Positions 9,509-18,108 of a stretch of 64,000 bases of DNA are shown piece by piece. Source of the DNA: Imhoffiella purpurea (GTDB taxonomy: Bacteria > Pseudomonadota > Gammaproteobacteria > Chromatiales > Chromatiaceae); the NCBI RefSeq assembly GCF_000585215.1, contig NZ_AONC01000001.1, forward strand, positions 33,545-97,544, in the 5' to 3' direction. The notes under the pieces were generated by a model. The model made no database searches, had not been told where the DNA came from, and saw only the letters and a list, made by a program, of their open reading frames with translations. How positions within the stretch are numbered: the stretch's first letter is position 1; the number at the start of each line of letters is the position of its first letter. Both the position numbers and the translations under genes were made by a program.

Positions 9509-10813
9509 TTGATACCCACCGGTCGCGCGGTCGCCGCGCTCACGTTCTGGAGCGGGCTCGGCGTGGCGGCGGCCTGGATGCCGGTCCTGGCGGTCCAGTG
9601 GCAGTTCGTCGGACTGGCGCTGCTGGTCTCGGCCGTCGCCGATCTGATCCTGGTGCGCCGGCTGCCCTCTCCGAATCTGGAGCGCCGCATGGGGCGCGCC
9701 TTGCCGCTGGGTGTCTGGAGCTCGGTGCGGCTGCGGATCGAGAATACCTCGGACCGCTATCTGCGTCTTCGAGTGCATGATCTGCATCCATCCGATTTCG
9801 CGCTCGAGGGACTGCCCCGGCGGCTGCGCCTGAGACCGCGCGAGCGCGCCGTTCTGGAATACCGGCTCAAGCCCCATCGGCGCGGCGAATACCCGCTGAG
9901 CGGATGCGATCTAGCGCTCCGCTCGCCCCTCGGGCTATGGCACCAGAGACGCACATTGCCGCTCGCGGATCTGCTGCGCGTCTTTCCCAACTTCTCCGAG
10001 ATCAGCCGCTATACCCTCCTGGCGGCGAACGATCAGCTGGCACAGCTCGGGGTGCGGCGTCTGCAGCGGCGCGGGCTCGGCGCGGAATTCCATCAGCTGC
10101 GCGAATACCGCCAGGGCGACGAGCTGCGCCAGATCGACTGGAAGGCGACCTCGCGCATGCGCAAGCTGATCTCGCGCGAGTATCAGGACGAGCGCGATCA
10201 GCGTCTGGTCTTCCTGCTCGATTGCGGTCGGCGGATGCGCCATGAGGATGCGGGTCGAGGACATCTCGACGAGGCGCTCAACGCCCTGCTGCTGCTCGCC
10301 TATGTCGCCGTCCGTCAGGGGGATGCGGTCGGTCTCATGACCTACGGCGGCGAGCGGCGCTGGTTCGCGCCCCGCAAGGAGCCATCGACCGTCAAACGTC
10401 TGCTGGAGTCGATCTATGACCTCCAGCCCGGTCTCGAGGCCGCCGATCCGCTTCAGGCCGCGCGCGAGCTGCTGACCGCGGTGCCCCGGCGCGCCCTGGT
10501 CGTCGTCATCACCAACAGCCGCGACGAGGAGCAGGACGGGCTGGAACAGGCGGCCGCGTTGCTGCGCCGGCGTCATCTGGTGGTGATCGCGGACCTGCGC
10601 GAATCGGCCCTGGACCGCGCCCTGGAGCGGCCAGTTCGCGATCTGAGGGACGCGCTGCGCTTCCATGCCGTGCACGACTGGCTGGCCGAGCGCCGGCGTC
10701 ATCGGGAACGTCTCCAGCACATCGGCGTCCATGCCCTGGACCTGCTTCCATCCCAGCTTGCGATCGCCCTGGTCAATCGCTATTTCGCCATCAAGCGCTC
10801 GGGCTCGCTCTGA
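9509..10813 (+). CDS. DUF58 domain protein (MoxR-associated type)
   Basis: A protein of about 434 residues with two N-terminal membrane segments, a beta-rich middle, and the DUF58 signature EYRQGDELRQIDWKA near residue 210. A von Willebrand A-like region follows, with FLLDCGRRM as the degenerate metal-site strand. DUF58 proteins usually partner a MoxR AAA+ ATPase in assembling or folding envelope complexes; no MoxR gene lies in this window. The start is uncertain. TTG 9509 gives an N-terminus running straight into the first membrane segment; TTG 9479 overlaps the previous stop codon. I prefer 9509. Confidence 0.8.
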   Translation: MIPTGRAVAALTFWSGLGVAAAWMPVLAVQWQFVGLALLVSAVADLILVRRLPSPNLERRMGRALPLGVWSSVRLRIENTSDRYLRLRVHDLHPSDFALEGLPRRLRLRPRERAVLEYRLKPHRRGEYPLSGCDLALRSPLGLWHQRRTLPLADLLRVFPNFSEISRYTLLAANDQLAQLGVRRLQRRGLGAEFHQLREYRQGDELRQIDWKATSRMRKLISREYQDERDQRLVFLLDCGRRMRHEDAGRGHLDEALNALLLLAYVAVRQGDAVGLMTYGGERRWFAPRKEPSTVKRLLESIYDLQPGLEAADPLQAARELLTAVPRRALVVVITNSRDEEQDGLEQAAALLRRRHLVVIADLRESALDRALERPVRDLRDALRFHAVHDWLAERRRHRERLQHIGVHALDLLPSQLAIALVNRYFAIKRSGSL

Positions 10814-10903
10814 TCCGGGGCGCATCTCCGGTGATGGATTCCTCGCCCGACTTGCCCTAGCCTAGCCCCGCCCGAGCAACGACAGCCAAGAAGGAAATCT
10901 CTC

Positions 10904-12412
10904 ATGCGCAAGCTCTTGGGGGCGGTCGCGCTCCTCCTATCCGCCAACCTCCAGGCCGCGATTCCAGCGACGCCGGTGATGACGGTCTATCAGTTCAACG
11001 GTCCGGACGGACTGCCCTATTACGATGCCGACAGCTTCGCCCGTAATGGGGCCTCCAGGCCGGCCGGGACGCTCTTCCAGGGGACCTCGGTCATTCCCTG
11101 TCTCATGATCCGCAACGGCGAGCCGCTGACCGACAAGAGCGGAACGCCCTACGTGGGATTCGAGGTCGTGGTGGATCCGCGACGGGCCTCGCGCGGGGAT
11201 ACCGACGTCTTCAAGCGTGCGGTCGAGCGGCGCAAATCGCTCCAGGTCGAGAACCACCACTGTTCGTCCCGGGTTCGCAACGTCATCGATGTCCGCAATC
11301 TCTATGCCCTGGAAAAGGCCCCCTTCTTCGATCCTCCAGGCTCCGGCGGCGGACGCGGCGAGCGCGGGGGCAGCGAGCTGGACCGGATCGTGCGCGCCTT
11401 CCATGCCTCCAGCGAGTGCGCGGGCGTCAACGCCGGCCTGACCCATCGGCGCCAGGGCCTGGAGCGGGCCTGGAATACCTTCATGGGCAAGCGGTCCGAC
11501 CTGGGATCCAAGACGACCCTTGCGCGCGCCAAGCATCTGGATTACGCTATGCGCACGGCGCTCTACGAGGGCCATATCGGCCGCGGCTGCAACGCCTACG
11601 GCGCCTGCGAGCGCAACATCATCGTCCTCTCCATCCGCAACCGGGCCGTCGGCCAGTGCTACGCGGGCCGGGGCTGCGACTTTCCGGGCGACTTCCAGGG
11701 CGTCGCGTCAAAGCCGTCCCAGTACAATATCTGGGACGAGTATCTGACCCAGATCTCGGGTCTGACCTCCTGCTATCTCCGCCCGGATCTCGCCGGCAAC
11801 GACTATTACGCTAAGATGCAGGCCATGTACGCCCAGACGGTCCCGGATGCCGAACGCATCCTCTACGGCAGCGACTCGGATCTGCGCCAGATCTTTCCGG
11901 GCAACGGGCTCGCGGACCTGAAGGAGATGCGTCACTACTATCACGCGCCCGCCATGGGCAAGTGCTTTCCGAATCACGACCGGGTCGAGTACATGACGGG
12001 TGCGGTGGCCCGCAAGGGGCGCGACTACGCGCTCATCGCCAACACCCGGATCCAGGTTGGCGCCAAGCGCGGCGACGGCTATCTGTTCGAGGAGTTCTTC
12101 TTCGACGAGAAACCCGATCGGGACCTGGTGCGCACCGAGAACCGCTATCCGGGATTCCTGGTCGACGGACGCAAGGTGTCTCTGCGCACACCGAGCTCCT
12201 GTCCCGCCTACGGCATTCCATCCGGTTGTCGCCTAGGCTCGGTCGGGCGCTACCGCAAGGTTCCGAGCTGGCTCCACGACGGCCGCCCGATCGAGATCCA
12301 ATGTCGCGTGTCCGACCGGGGCGAGTCTTGCCGGGGAAGCGGGCGGCGAACGAGCGTCGCCGTCGGTGGAATCTGCGACAAGGAGATGCGTCCGGTCACC
12401 GGGGTGCGTTGA
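10904..12412 (+). CDS. Exported cysteine-rich protein of unknown function
   Basis: A 502-residue protein I do not recognise. It begins with a clear signal peptide (MRKLLGAVALLLSANLQA), so it is exported to the periplasm or beyond. The mature part contains 14 cysteines, several in pairs (IGRGCNAYGAC, QCYAGRGC, SSCPAYGIPSGC), an even number suggesting disulfide bonding. It is rich in tyrosine, arginine and glycine and shows no membrane segment after the signal. The ATG has AAGGAA about seven bases upstream. It stands alone on the plus strand, facing the minus-strand signalling operon across a repeat-bearing gap. No function is proposed. Confidence 0.7.
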   Translation: MRKLLGAVALLLSANLQAAIPATPVMTVYQFNGPDGLPYYDADSFARNGASRPAGTLFQGTSVIPCLMIRNGEPLTDKSGTPYVGFEVVVDPRRASRGDTDVFKRAVERRKSLQVENHHCSSRVRNVIDVRNLYALEKAPFFDPPGSGGGRGERGGSELDRIVRAFHASSECAGVNAGLTHRRQGLERAWNTFMGKRSDLGSKTTLARAKHLDYAMRTALYEGHIGRGCNAYGACERNIIVLSIRNRAVGQCYAGRGCDFPGDFQGVASKPSQYNIWDEYLTQISGLTSCYLRPDLAGNDYYAKMQAMYAQTVPDAERILYGSDSDLRQIFPGNGLADLKEMRHYYHAPAMGKCFPNHDRVEYMTGAVARKGRDYALIANTRIQVGAKRGDGYLFEEFFFDEKPDRDLVRTENRYPGFLVDGRKVSLRTPSSCPAYGIPSGCRLGSVGRYRKVPSWLHDGRPIEIQCRVSDRGESCRGSGRRTSVAVGGICDKEMRPVTGVR

Positions 12413-12429
12413 GCGAGGATGCCTCTATT

Positions 12430-12525
12430 CGAACCGCAAAGGTCGCAAAGGGATGAAAGGGCTGGTCATGGAGCATCCTTGCCAAATCGGTCTCAATGAA
12501 ATCCCTTGGCGTTCTTTGCGGTTCG
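12430..12525. repeat. Inverted pair of a CGAACCGCAAAG repeat
   Basis: CGAACCGCAAAG at 12430-12441 is matched exactly in reverse complement at 12514-12525, and the similarity runs on imperfectly to about 25 bases (pattern GAACCGCAAAG, two variable bases, CGC, one base, AAG). It lies between two convergent genes and could fold as a long-looped hairpin. A third related copy lies at 48041-48068. Confidence 0.6.
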
Positions 12526-12541
12526 ATTTCTTCCCGTGCGG

Positions 12542-12895
12542 CTACCTCAGCATCCGGTCGTCGAGGTTGGCGGGGCAGAGCACCTCGCGCATGATGCCGA
12601 TCAGCTCCAGGAGCTGGGAGTTGCGGATCCGGTAGTAGATGCGGTTGGCCTCCTTGCGGGCGACCACGATGTTCTTGTTGCGCAGCTGTTCCAGGTGCTG
12701 AGAGATGTTGCTCTGGGAGGTGCCGGTGCGCTCGACGATCTCGCCCACCGACAGCTCGTTCTTGCCCAGCGAGCAGAGGATCTTCCAGCGCAGCGGGTGC
12801 GCCATGGCCTTGAGCGCGTTGGCGGTCAGCGTGGTGTCTTCGTCGTCCGAGAGCTCAGGTATGGGCTCTTGGTCGGGCTTCAGTTCTTCGTTCAT
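12542..12895 (-). CDS. ArsR-family repressor with the two cysteines of BigR/SqrR-type persulfide sensors
   Basis: A 117-residue winged-helix protein. The recognition helix lies in GTSQSNISQHLEQLRNK and the wing in KEANRIYYRI. There are only two cysteines, C41 at the end of helix two (ILCSLG) and C107 near the C-terminus (EVLCPAN). The metal-binding ELCVCD motif of classical ArsR/SmtB is missing. In SqrR of Rhodobacter and BigR, a pair in these same positions forms a polysulfide bridge that releases DNA. The start overlaps the response-regulator stop as ATGA, with AAGGGG about eight bases upstream, so it is the last gene of the operon. Persulfide sensing is inferred from cysteine placement only. 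Confidence 0.85.
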   Translation of the reverse strand: MNEELKPDQEPIPELSDDEDTTLTANALKAMAHPLRWKILCSLGKNELSVGEIVERTGTSQSNISQHLEQLRNKNIVVARKEANRIYYRIRNSQLLELIGIMREVLCPANLDDRMLR

Positions 12896-13791
12896 CGTCC
12901 ATCCCCTTGGAAGGCTTCATGCGCGGTCCGCTGTCGTGGTTCCGGATCCGCGTCTCGTTCGATCCTGACGTATCCTGTCATGTCCTTGGCGATACAGATG
13001 ATATCGCTGATGTCGCCCGAGGCGTTCTTGATGGCGGTCCGGGAGAAGAGGATGGGAACCCGCCGGCCGTCGCGGGCGATGAATCGCGCCTCGATCTTGC
13101 TCAGCGCCCCGGTGCGGATCAGCGCCTCCAGCCAGATGCCCATGAAGGCGCCGGCCTGCTCGTCGCCCTCTTCCTCGAAGACGTCGCCGATCGACATGCC
13201 TCTCAGATCCTCCGCGCTGTAACCCAGCATGCGCGAGGCCGCCGGATTGGTCAGCTTGATCACCCCGGCCGGATCCAGCACCAGCAGCGCCTCGCCCATG
13301 TAGGTGACGATGTTCTCCAGATACTGGCGCGCCTCGGCGAGCTCTTGGGTGCGCTCCTCGACCCGCTGCTCCAGAACCCGGTTGAGATCCCGCTCCTTGG
13401 CGATCAGCCGGAAATAGGTGCTGATCTTGTTGATCAGCTGGTTGTCCTCGATCGGCTTGAGCAGATAGTCCGCCGCGCCCACCGCGAACCCGCGCTGCTG
13501 GAATTCCTCGGACTTGAAGGCCGCGGTGAGGAAGATGATGGGGATGTCGCGGGTGCGTTTGCGCAGCTTGAGCAGCGAGGCGGTCTGGAAACCATCCATC
13601 TCCGGCATCTGAACGTCGAGGATGATGAGATCGATGTCCGGATGCTGATGTGTCAGATCGACCGCCTCCTGTCCCGAGATCGCCTCCAGCACTCGGACGT
13701 CCATATGGGCCTCGATCAGCGTCCTCAGGGTGAAGAGGTTGTGGGCGTGATCGTCGACGATCAGGAGCTTGAATCCGGCATAGCGGCTCAT
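12892..13791 (-). CDS. Response regulator with C-terminal PAS domain
   Basis: A 299-residue protein. Residues 1-125 are a receiver domain with a complete active site: D13/D14, phosphorylatable D59 (IILDVQMPEMDG), T89 and K112. A heptad-like coiled coil spans about 128-155 (LEQRVEERTQELAEAR), and a PAS domain about 155-270. There is no recognised DNA-binding or enzymatic output, so it may act by protein interaction, for instance on the neighbouring hybrid kinase. It sits 41 bases downstream of the hybrid kinase and overlaps the ArsR gene by four bases. Confidence 0.88.
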   Translation of the reverse strand: MSRYAGFKLLIVDDHAHNLFTLRTLIEAHMDVRVLEAISGQEAVDLTHQHPDIDLIILDVQMPEMDGFQTASLLKLRKRTRDIPIIFLTAAFKSEEFQQRGFAVGAADYLLKPIEDNQLINKISTYFRLIAKERDLNRVLEQRVEERTQELAEARQYLENIVTYMGEALLVLDPAGVIKLTNPAASRMLGYSAEDLRGMSIGDVFEEEGDEQAGAFMGIWLEALIRTGALSKIEARFIARDGRRVPILFSRTAIKNASGDISDIICIAKDMTGYVRIERDADPEPRQRTAHEAFQGDGR

Positions 13792-13832
13792 GTCATCCCC
13801 CTTGTTCGCTGCGTGCGAGCACCCGGTCCCCT

Positions 13833-16217
13833 CTACTCGCCGTTGTTCTGTGCGACGGGCAACCCCGATGGGCCGTTGGCCTCTTTCATCGCATCCTCGA
13901 GCAAGGCTGCGAGTTGGGCAGGATCGATGGGTTTGGTGAGAAGGTCGATCGCGCCGACGCCTGGGCAGTCGTCGAGCTGGAGGTCCGAGCCGGGCTCGGC
14001 GAGCACGACGACCGAGGGCGGCGTGTCCTGAGCCTGATCCAGCAAGGCTCGGATCGTATCACAGGTGGCGGAGGCGGACATCTGGGCCGCCAGCAGGATC
14101 AGCAGGCATCCCTCGGTCTCCTCCTGCAGGGTCTCCAGCGCCTCGTCAAGGTCCACGGCGGTCTGGACCCGCAGTCCGCGCTGCGTCAGGTCGGAGCTCA
14201 GCTGGACCAGGGTCTTGACGTCGCGCTCGACGATGAGGACCCAGCCTTCGCCGCTCTCGGTCCGGGGCGCCGTGTCGATCGAGGCGCTTTCCTCGCTGGC
14301 GATGTCCCCGCCGACGAAGGGCTCGGGCCGATGGCCGTGCGCGGACTCGGCCGGTTTGGCCGGGGTGGCGTCGGCGGAGATCGGCATCAGCAGCGAGAAG
14401 CGGGCGCCCTCTCCGGGCGCGCTTGCGACCTCGATCAGTCCGCCCAGCAGTCCCGCCAGCTCGCGGCTGATGGACAGGCCGAGTCCCGTCCCGCCGTAGC
14501 GCCGGCGCGTGGATCCGTCCGCCTGCTGGAAGGCCTCGAAGATGATCTCCTGCTTGTCGAGCGGGATGCCGATTCCGGTGTCGCTGACGACCAGGGCGAG
14601 CGGACGCGCCGGATCCGGGGCGCGCTCGACGCCGACCCCGACCCGTCCCGCGTCGGTGAACTTGACCGCGTTGGAGAGGAAGTTCTTGAGGATCTGGCGC
14701 AGCTTGTCGCGATCGGTGTAGATGCGTTCCGGGGCGCGCGGATCGATGGCCAGGGTCAGCTCGACCGGCTTGCCGGTCAGCATGGGCGAGACCATCTCGA
14801 TCAGCTCCTCGAGCATGGGGCGCACCTCGACCCAGTCGAGCGCGATACCCACGTGTCCGGCCTCGATCCGCGAGATGTCGAGGATGTTGTCGATCATGGT
14901 GCGCAGATCGCGACCGGCCTCGTGGATGACCTGGGCTTGGCGGCGCTGGGAGGGGTTGAGTCCGCTGGTCTCGGCCGCGAGCATCTTGGACAGCAGCAGG
15001 ATGGAGTTCAGGGGGGTGCGCAGCTCGTGGCTGACGTTGGCCAGGAACTGCGACTTGTAGCGGTTGGAGCGCTCCAGCTCGCGGGTGTGGGCCTGTTCCG
15101 CCCGAAGGTGTTCGGCATGGGTGTCGGCCAGCGCGGTGAGCTGCCGGGCCAGCTCGCGGATCTCGCGCGGGCCGTGCCAGCTGAAGCGCAGCGGGCGTCC
15201 CTCGCGCAGGATGAGCCCGATGCCGCCGGTGAGCTCGTGTCCGAAGTGTTCGAGCCGGGTGGCGATCAGGCGCGCCAGGATCATGACCACCACGATCAGC
15301 ACGAAGATGATCGAGAGGACGCGCAGCATGAGTGCGTCGCGAAAGGCGTCGAGCGGCGAAGGGTCGACCGGGCGCCCGACCCAGAGCGGGACGCCGTCCT
15401 CGGTCATGAACATGGGCACCCAGAGCATCTGGCGTCCCTGCGACCCCTTCCAGAGCGCCAGCTTGCCCTCGGCGAAGATCTCGGCCAGGCCGGGAAATGC
15501 CTCGAACGCTTCGGGCTCGCCGCTGGACGGCTGGCCGGGGCGCAGATAGCTGCCGCTGTGGTCGACCCAGAGGGTGTCGCGATAGAACTGGGCCAGTCCG
15601 CCGACGTCGAGCGTGATCACCACCGCGCCGCGCGTCTCGGTGGGCGTCTCCTCGTCGCCGATCGGGCTGATGAGGTTCAGGGTCATCAGCTGACGCGGGT
15701 CGTTCGTGCCCGTCTTGGGGTCGATTCGGATCCGGCTGACGATCACGGCACCGGGCTGAAGCTCCATGCCGGCGGCGAGGAACTGGGGGTTGGGCGGCTG
15801 AGCCGGTTCGGCGGTCGGCTTCCATTCCTGGGTTCGCGGGTCGCGGGTGAGCCAGAAACGCTCCCGGCCGTCGATGCCGACGAAGAGGATCTGAATGATG
15901 TCGAGCTGGTCGGCCAGGATCTTGTTGATCCAGGTGGTGTAGCGCGCGCGGGTCAGGTCGATCTGGTCCGCCTCGCCCTGGGCGCCCAGGATGAGTCCGG
16001 GTTCGGGCAGCTTGGCCAGCAGTCGGATCATCTCGTGACGGCTGGCCAGGTGCTGATCCAGGTCGCGGAAATCGGCCCTGAGATTCTGCAGATAGGCGCG
16101 CTGGTAGAAGAGCGCCGTGCGGTCCAGCACCAGCGGCAGATTGATGACGACGGCCAGGATCAGCGGCGTCAGACCGAAGACCAGCAGGAACAGCAGGATG
16201 TAGGCGCGGAGCTTCAA
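13833..16217 (-). CDS. Hybrid sensor histidine kinase with a degenerate receiver domain
   Basis: About 794 residues. Transmembrane segments near 5-27 and 297-318 flank a periplasmic sensor region of about 270 residues, probably Cache-like. A linker helix leads to a HisKA domain with phosphoacceptor H397 (FLANVSHELRTPLNS) and an HATPase domain with N516, DTGIG at 546 and GGTGLGLSIS. The C-terminal receiver-like domain (about 659-777) keeps the lysine in LLTKPID, but the phosphoacceptor position reads ILLAAQM (alanine), so it should not accept phosphate. The start is uncertain: TTG 16217 gives a natural short N-terminus before the first helix; ATG 16283 would overlap the peroxiredoxin gene. It follows bcp by 28 bases. 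Confidence 0.88.
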   Translation of the reverse strand: MKLRAYILLFLLVFGLTPLILAVVINLPLVLDRTALFYQRAYLQNLRADFRDLDQHLASRHEMIRLLAKLPEPGLILGAQGEADQIDLTRARYTTWINKILADQLDIIQILFVGIDGRERFWLTRDPRTQEWKPTAEPAQPPNPQFLAAGMELQPGAVIVSRIRIDPKTGTNDPRQLMTLNLISPIGDEETPTETRGAVVITLDVGGLAQFYRDTLWVDHSGSYLRPGQPSSGEPEAFEAFPGLAEIFAEGKLALWKGSQGRQMLWVPMFMTEDGVPLWVGRPVDPSPLDAFRDALMLRVLSIIFVLIVVVMILARLIATRLEHFGHELTGGIGLILREGRPLRFSWHGPREIRELARQLTALADTHAEHLRAEQAHTRELERSNRYKSQFLANVSHELRTPLNSILLLSKMLAAETSGLNPSQRRQAQVIHEAGRDLRTMIDNILDISRIEAGHVGIALDWVEVRPMLEELIEMVSPMLTGKPVELTLAIDPRAPERIYTDRDKLRQILKNFLSNAVKFTDAGRVGVGVERAPDPARPLALVVSDTGIGIPLDKQEIIFEAFQQADGSTRRRYGGTGLGLSISRELAGLLGGLIEVASAPGEGARFSLLMPISADATPAKPAESAHGHRPEPFVGGDIASEESASIDTAPRTESGEGWVLIVERDVKTLVQLSSDLTQRGLRVQTAVDLDEALETLQEETEGCLLILLAAQMSASATCDTIRALLDQAQDTPPSVVVLAEPGSDLQLDDCPGVGAIDLLTKPIDPAQLAALLEDAMKEANGPSGLPVAQNNGE

Positions 16218-16245
16218 TCCTGACGGGGGCGTCGCTGCGGGGCCC

Positions 16246-16710
16246 TCAGAGGGCTCGGACCAGCTCGAGGATCCGCGCCGCATGACCCTTGGGCTTGACG
16301 TCGTAGAGTGCGTGATGGATGAGCCCGTCCCTGCCGACGATGAAGGTCGAGCGCAGGATGCCCATGCGTTTCTCGCCATGGGCCTCCTTCTCGCGCCAGA
16401 CCCCATAGGCATCGCAGGTCTCGCCGTCGGTGTCGGCGAGCAGCTGGACCGTCAGTCCGTGCTTGTCGCGGAAATCGCCATGGCTGGTGCAGCTGTCCCG
16501 GCTGATGCCGATGACCAGTGCTCCGGCCGCCTCGAGCTCGTTCTGCAGATCGGTGAATTCCAGGGCCTCCATGGTGCAGCCCGGGGTGTCGTCCTTGGGG
16601 TAGAAATAGATGACGCAGATGTGGCGACCCATGAGCTCGTCCAGGCTCACCCGTTCCATGTCGGCGTTCGGCAATGAAAAGCGTGGGGCTGGATCGCCTG
16701 GTTGCAGCAT
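16246..16710 (-). CDS. bcp: Thiol peroxidase, Bcp/PrxQ-type peroxiredoxin
   Basis: A 154-residue thioredoxin-fold protein. The peroxidatic cysteine is in DDTPGCTMEALEF and a second cysteine follows in SRDSCTSHGDF, consistent with the Bcp/PrxQ subfamily that reduces hydrogen peroxide and organic hydroperoxides in the cytoplasm using thioredoxin. It is the first gene of the minus-strand set leading into the hybrid kinase, which ties peroxide removal to that signalling cassette. Length is usual for the family. Confidence 0.93.
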   Translation of the reverse strand: MLQPGDPAPRFSLPNADMERVSLDELMGRHICVIYFYPKDDTPGCTMEALEFTDLQNELEAAGALVIGISRDSCTSHGDFRDKHGLTVQLLADTDGETCDAYGVWREKEAHGEKRMGILRSTFIVGRDGLIHHALYDVKPKGHAARILELVRAL

Positions 16711-16749
16711 CGGTGGCCGCTCCGGAGGTGATGGATTCTGAGCTGCAAT

Positions 16750-18108
16750 TTAGGCAGCGTCGGTCCGGTCGTCAACCGTCTGTCTGGAGGTCTTCATCAG
16801 GCTGGAGCTGGGAAGCCTGATGCTGGCGACCGTACCGCCCCCCGGACGCAGTCCGAGACGCAGCTCGATCTGATTGGCGAGCGCCAGCTGCTGGGCGACC
16901 GCGAGTCCCAGTCCGCTTCCGCCTCCCTGCCGGCTGCGTGAGGGCTCCGAGCGATAGTAGGGCCTGAGAACGGCTTCGCGCTCGCTCTCCGGGATCCCAG
17001 GCCCGCGATCCAGCACCAGGATCTGCTGCAGCGTCTGGCTGCAGCCCAATCGGATCTCGACCGGATGCCGGCTGTAGGTCAGGGCGTTCTCGATCAGGTT
17101 GCCGAGGATGCGCCGCAACGCCAGTGCATCGACCCGGCTCGCGCACGGCGGCTCTTTGCGCCAGACGAGCCGCGGACGGCCCGCGATCAGGTCGTCCACC
17201 AATGCGCTCAGATCCACCTCGTCGCGGCGGCCCGCACCCAGACTCTTGCCGAATTCGATCGCCTGGGTGATGAGGGCGTTCATTTCCTCGATGTCGCGCT
17301 CCATGCGTGCCACCAGGGTCGGCGGCGTGTCGTCGGGCAGCATGGCGATCGCCAGGCGCAGCCGTGTCAGCGGGGTGCGCAGGTCGTGCGAGATGCCGGT
17401 GAGCAACAGCGTGCGGTTGGCCAGCAGCTCGCGGATCTGGCGTCCGGTCTCGTTGAACTGGTGCGCCAGGTTGGCGAGCTCGACCGGGCCCGTCTCGGGC
17501 AGCGGCCGGGGCGAGAGACCGAGCGCGACCTGCTCTGCCGCCTTGGACAGCCGTTTGAGGGGCGAGGACAGCCGGCCGGCGAGGACGATGGTGGTGCCCA
17601 GTATCAGCAGCACGGCGGCGGTGGCGATCACCGCCAGTCCCTGCAGCGGACGGGTTCCGAGCCGGCTGCGCGGAAAGCCTGCCCAGAGGGGATGACCCTC
17701 GACGTCGATCTCGGCCCAGAACCAGCGTTCCCCGTCGGTGAGATTGGCGGTCATCTCGATCTCATGACCCATGCGAGCCGTCAGCGCCCGCTCGACGAGC
17801 GGCAGATAGGGGAAGAAGTAGCGATGGGAATCGGGCTGCGGCCGTTCCTCCACCAGGCGGATCTGGTACTCGCTCGCCAGTTGCGACCGGTAGGTCTCTC
17901 TCAGGTCCGGCGGGAGCTGCTGAAGGGTGCGCGCCGACAGGACCATGATGCTGGCGAGATCGGCCGCCGAGCGGTGTGCGACCGGCACCAGGGCATAGGC
18001 GACCGTCACCCCCAAGGCGACCACGGCGTACAGCCCGAAGGTGAAGATGAGCGTGAGCAGCGCGCGGCCGAAGAGGGTGGCGGGCAGGAACTGCCGCCGG
18101 TGGCTCAT
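16750..18108 (-). CDS. EnvZ-like sensor histidine kinase
   Basis: A 452-residue membrane sensor. There are membrane segments at about 17-42 and 158-178, a periplasmic domain between them, a HAMP domain (RLSSPLKRLSKAAEQV), a HisKA domain with H241 in GISHDLRTPLTRL, and an HATPase domain containing NLIENALTYS, DRGPGI and GGGSGLGLAVAQQ. The H-box and overall order match the EnvZ subfamily. The start codon overlaps the response-regulator stop as ATGA, so the pair is translationally coupled. The stimulus is unknown; osmotic or envelope stress is only suggested by family likeness. Confidence 0.9.
   Translation of the reverse strand: MSHRRQFLPATLFGRALLTLIFTFGLYAVVALGVTVAYALVPVAHRSAADLASIMVLSARTLQQLPPDLRETYRSQLASEYQIRLVEERPQPDSHRYFFPYLPLVERALTARMGHEIEMTANLTDGERWFWAEIDVEGHPLWAGFPRSRLGTRPLQGLAVIATAAVLLILGTTIVLAGRLSSPLKRLSKAAEQVALGLSPRPLPETGPVELANLAHQFNETGRQIRELLANRTLLLTGISHDLRTPLTRLRLAIAMLPDDTPPTLVARMERDIEEMNALITQAIEFGKSLGAGRRDEVDLSALVDDLIAGRPRLVWRKEPPCASRVDALALRRILGNLIENALTYSRHPVEIRLGCSQTLQQILVLDRGPGIPESEREAVLRPYYRSEPSRSRQGGGSGLGLAVAQQLALANQIELRLGLRPGGGTVASIRLPSSSLMKTSRQTVDDRTDAA

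Noticed and set aside
12907..16223. Long plus-strand open frames opposite the sensor kinase operon
   Set aside because: They mirror real minus-strand genes and give Asp/Gly/Gln/Arg-rich sequences without recognisable motifs.
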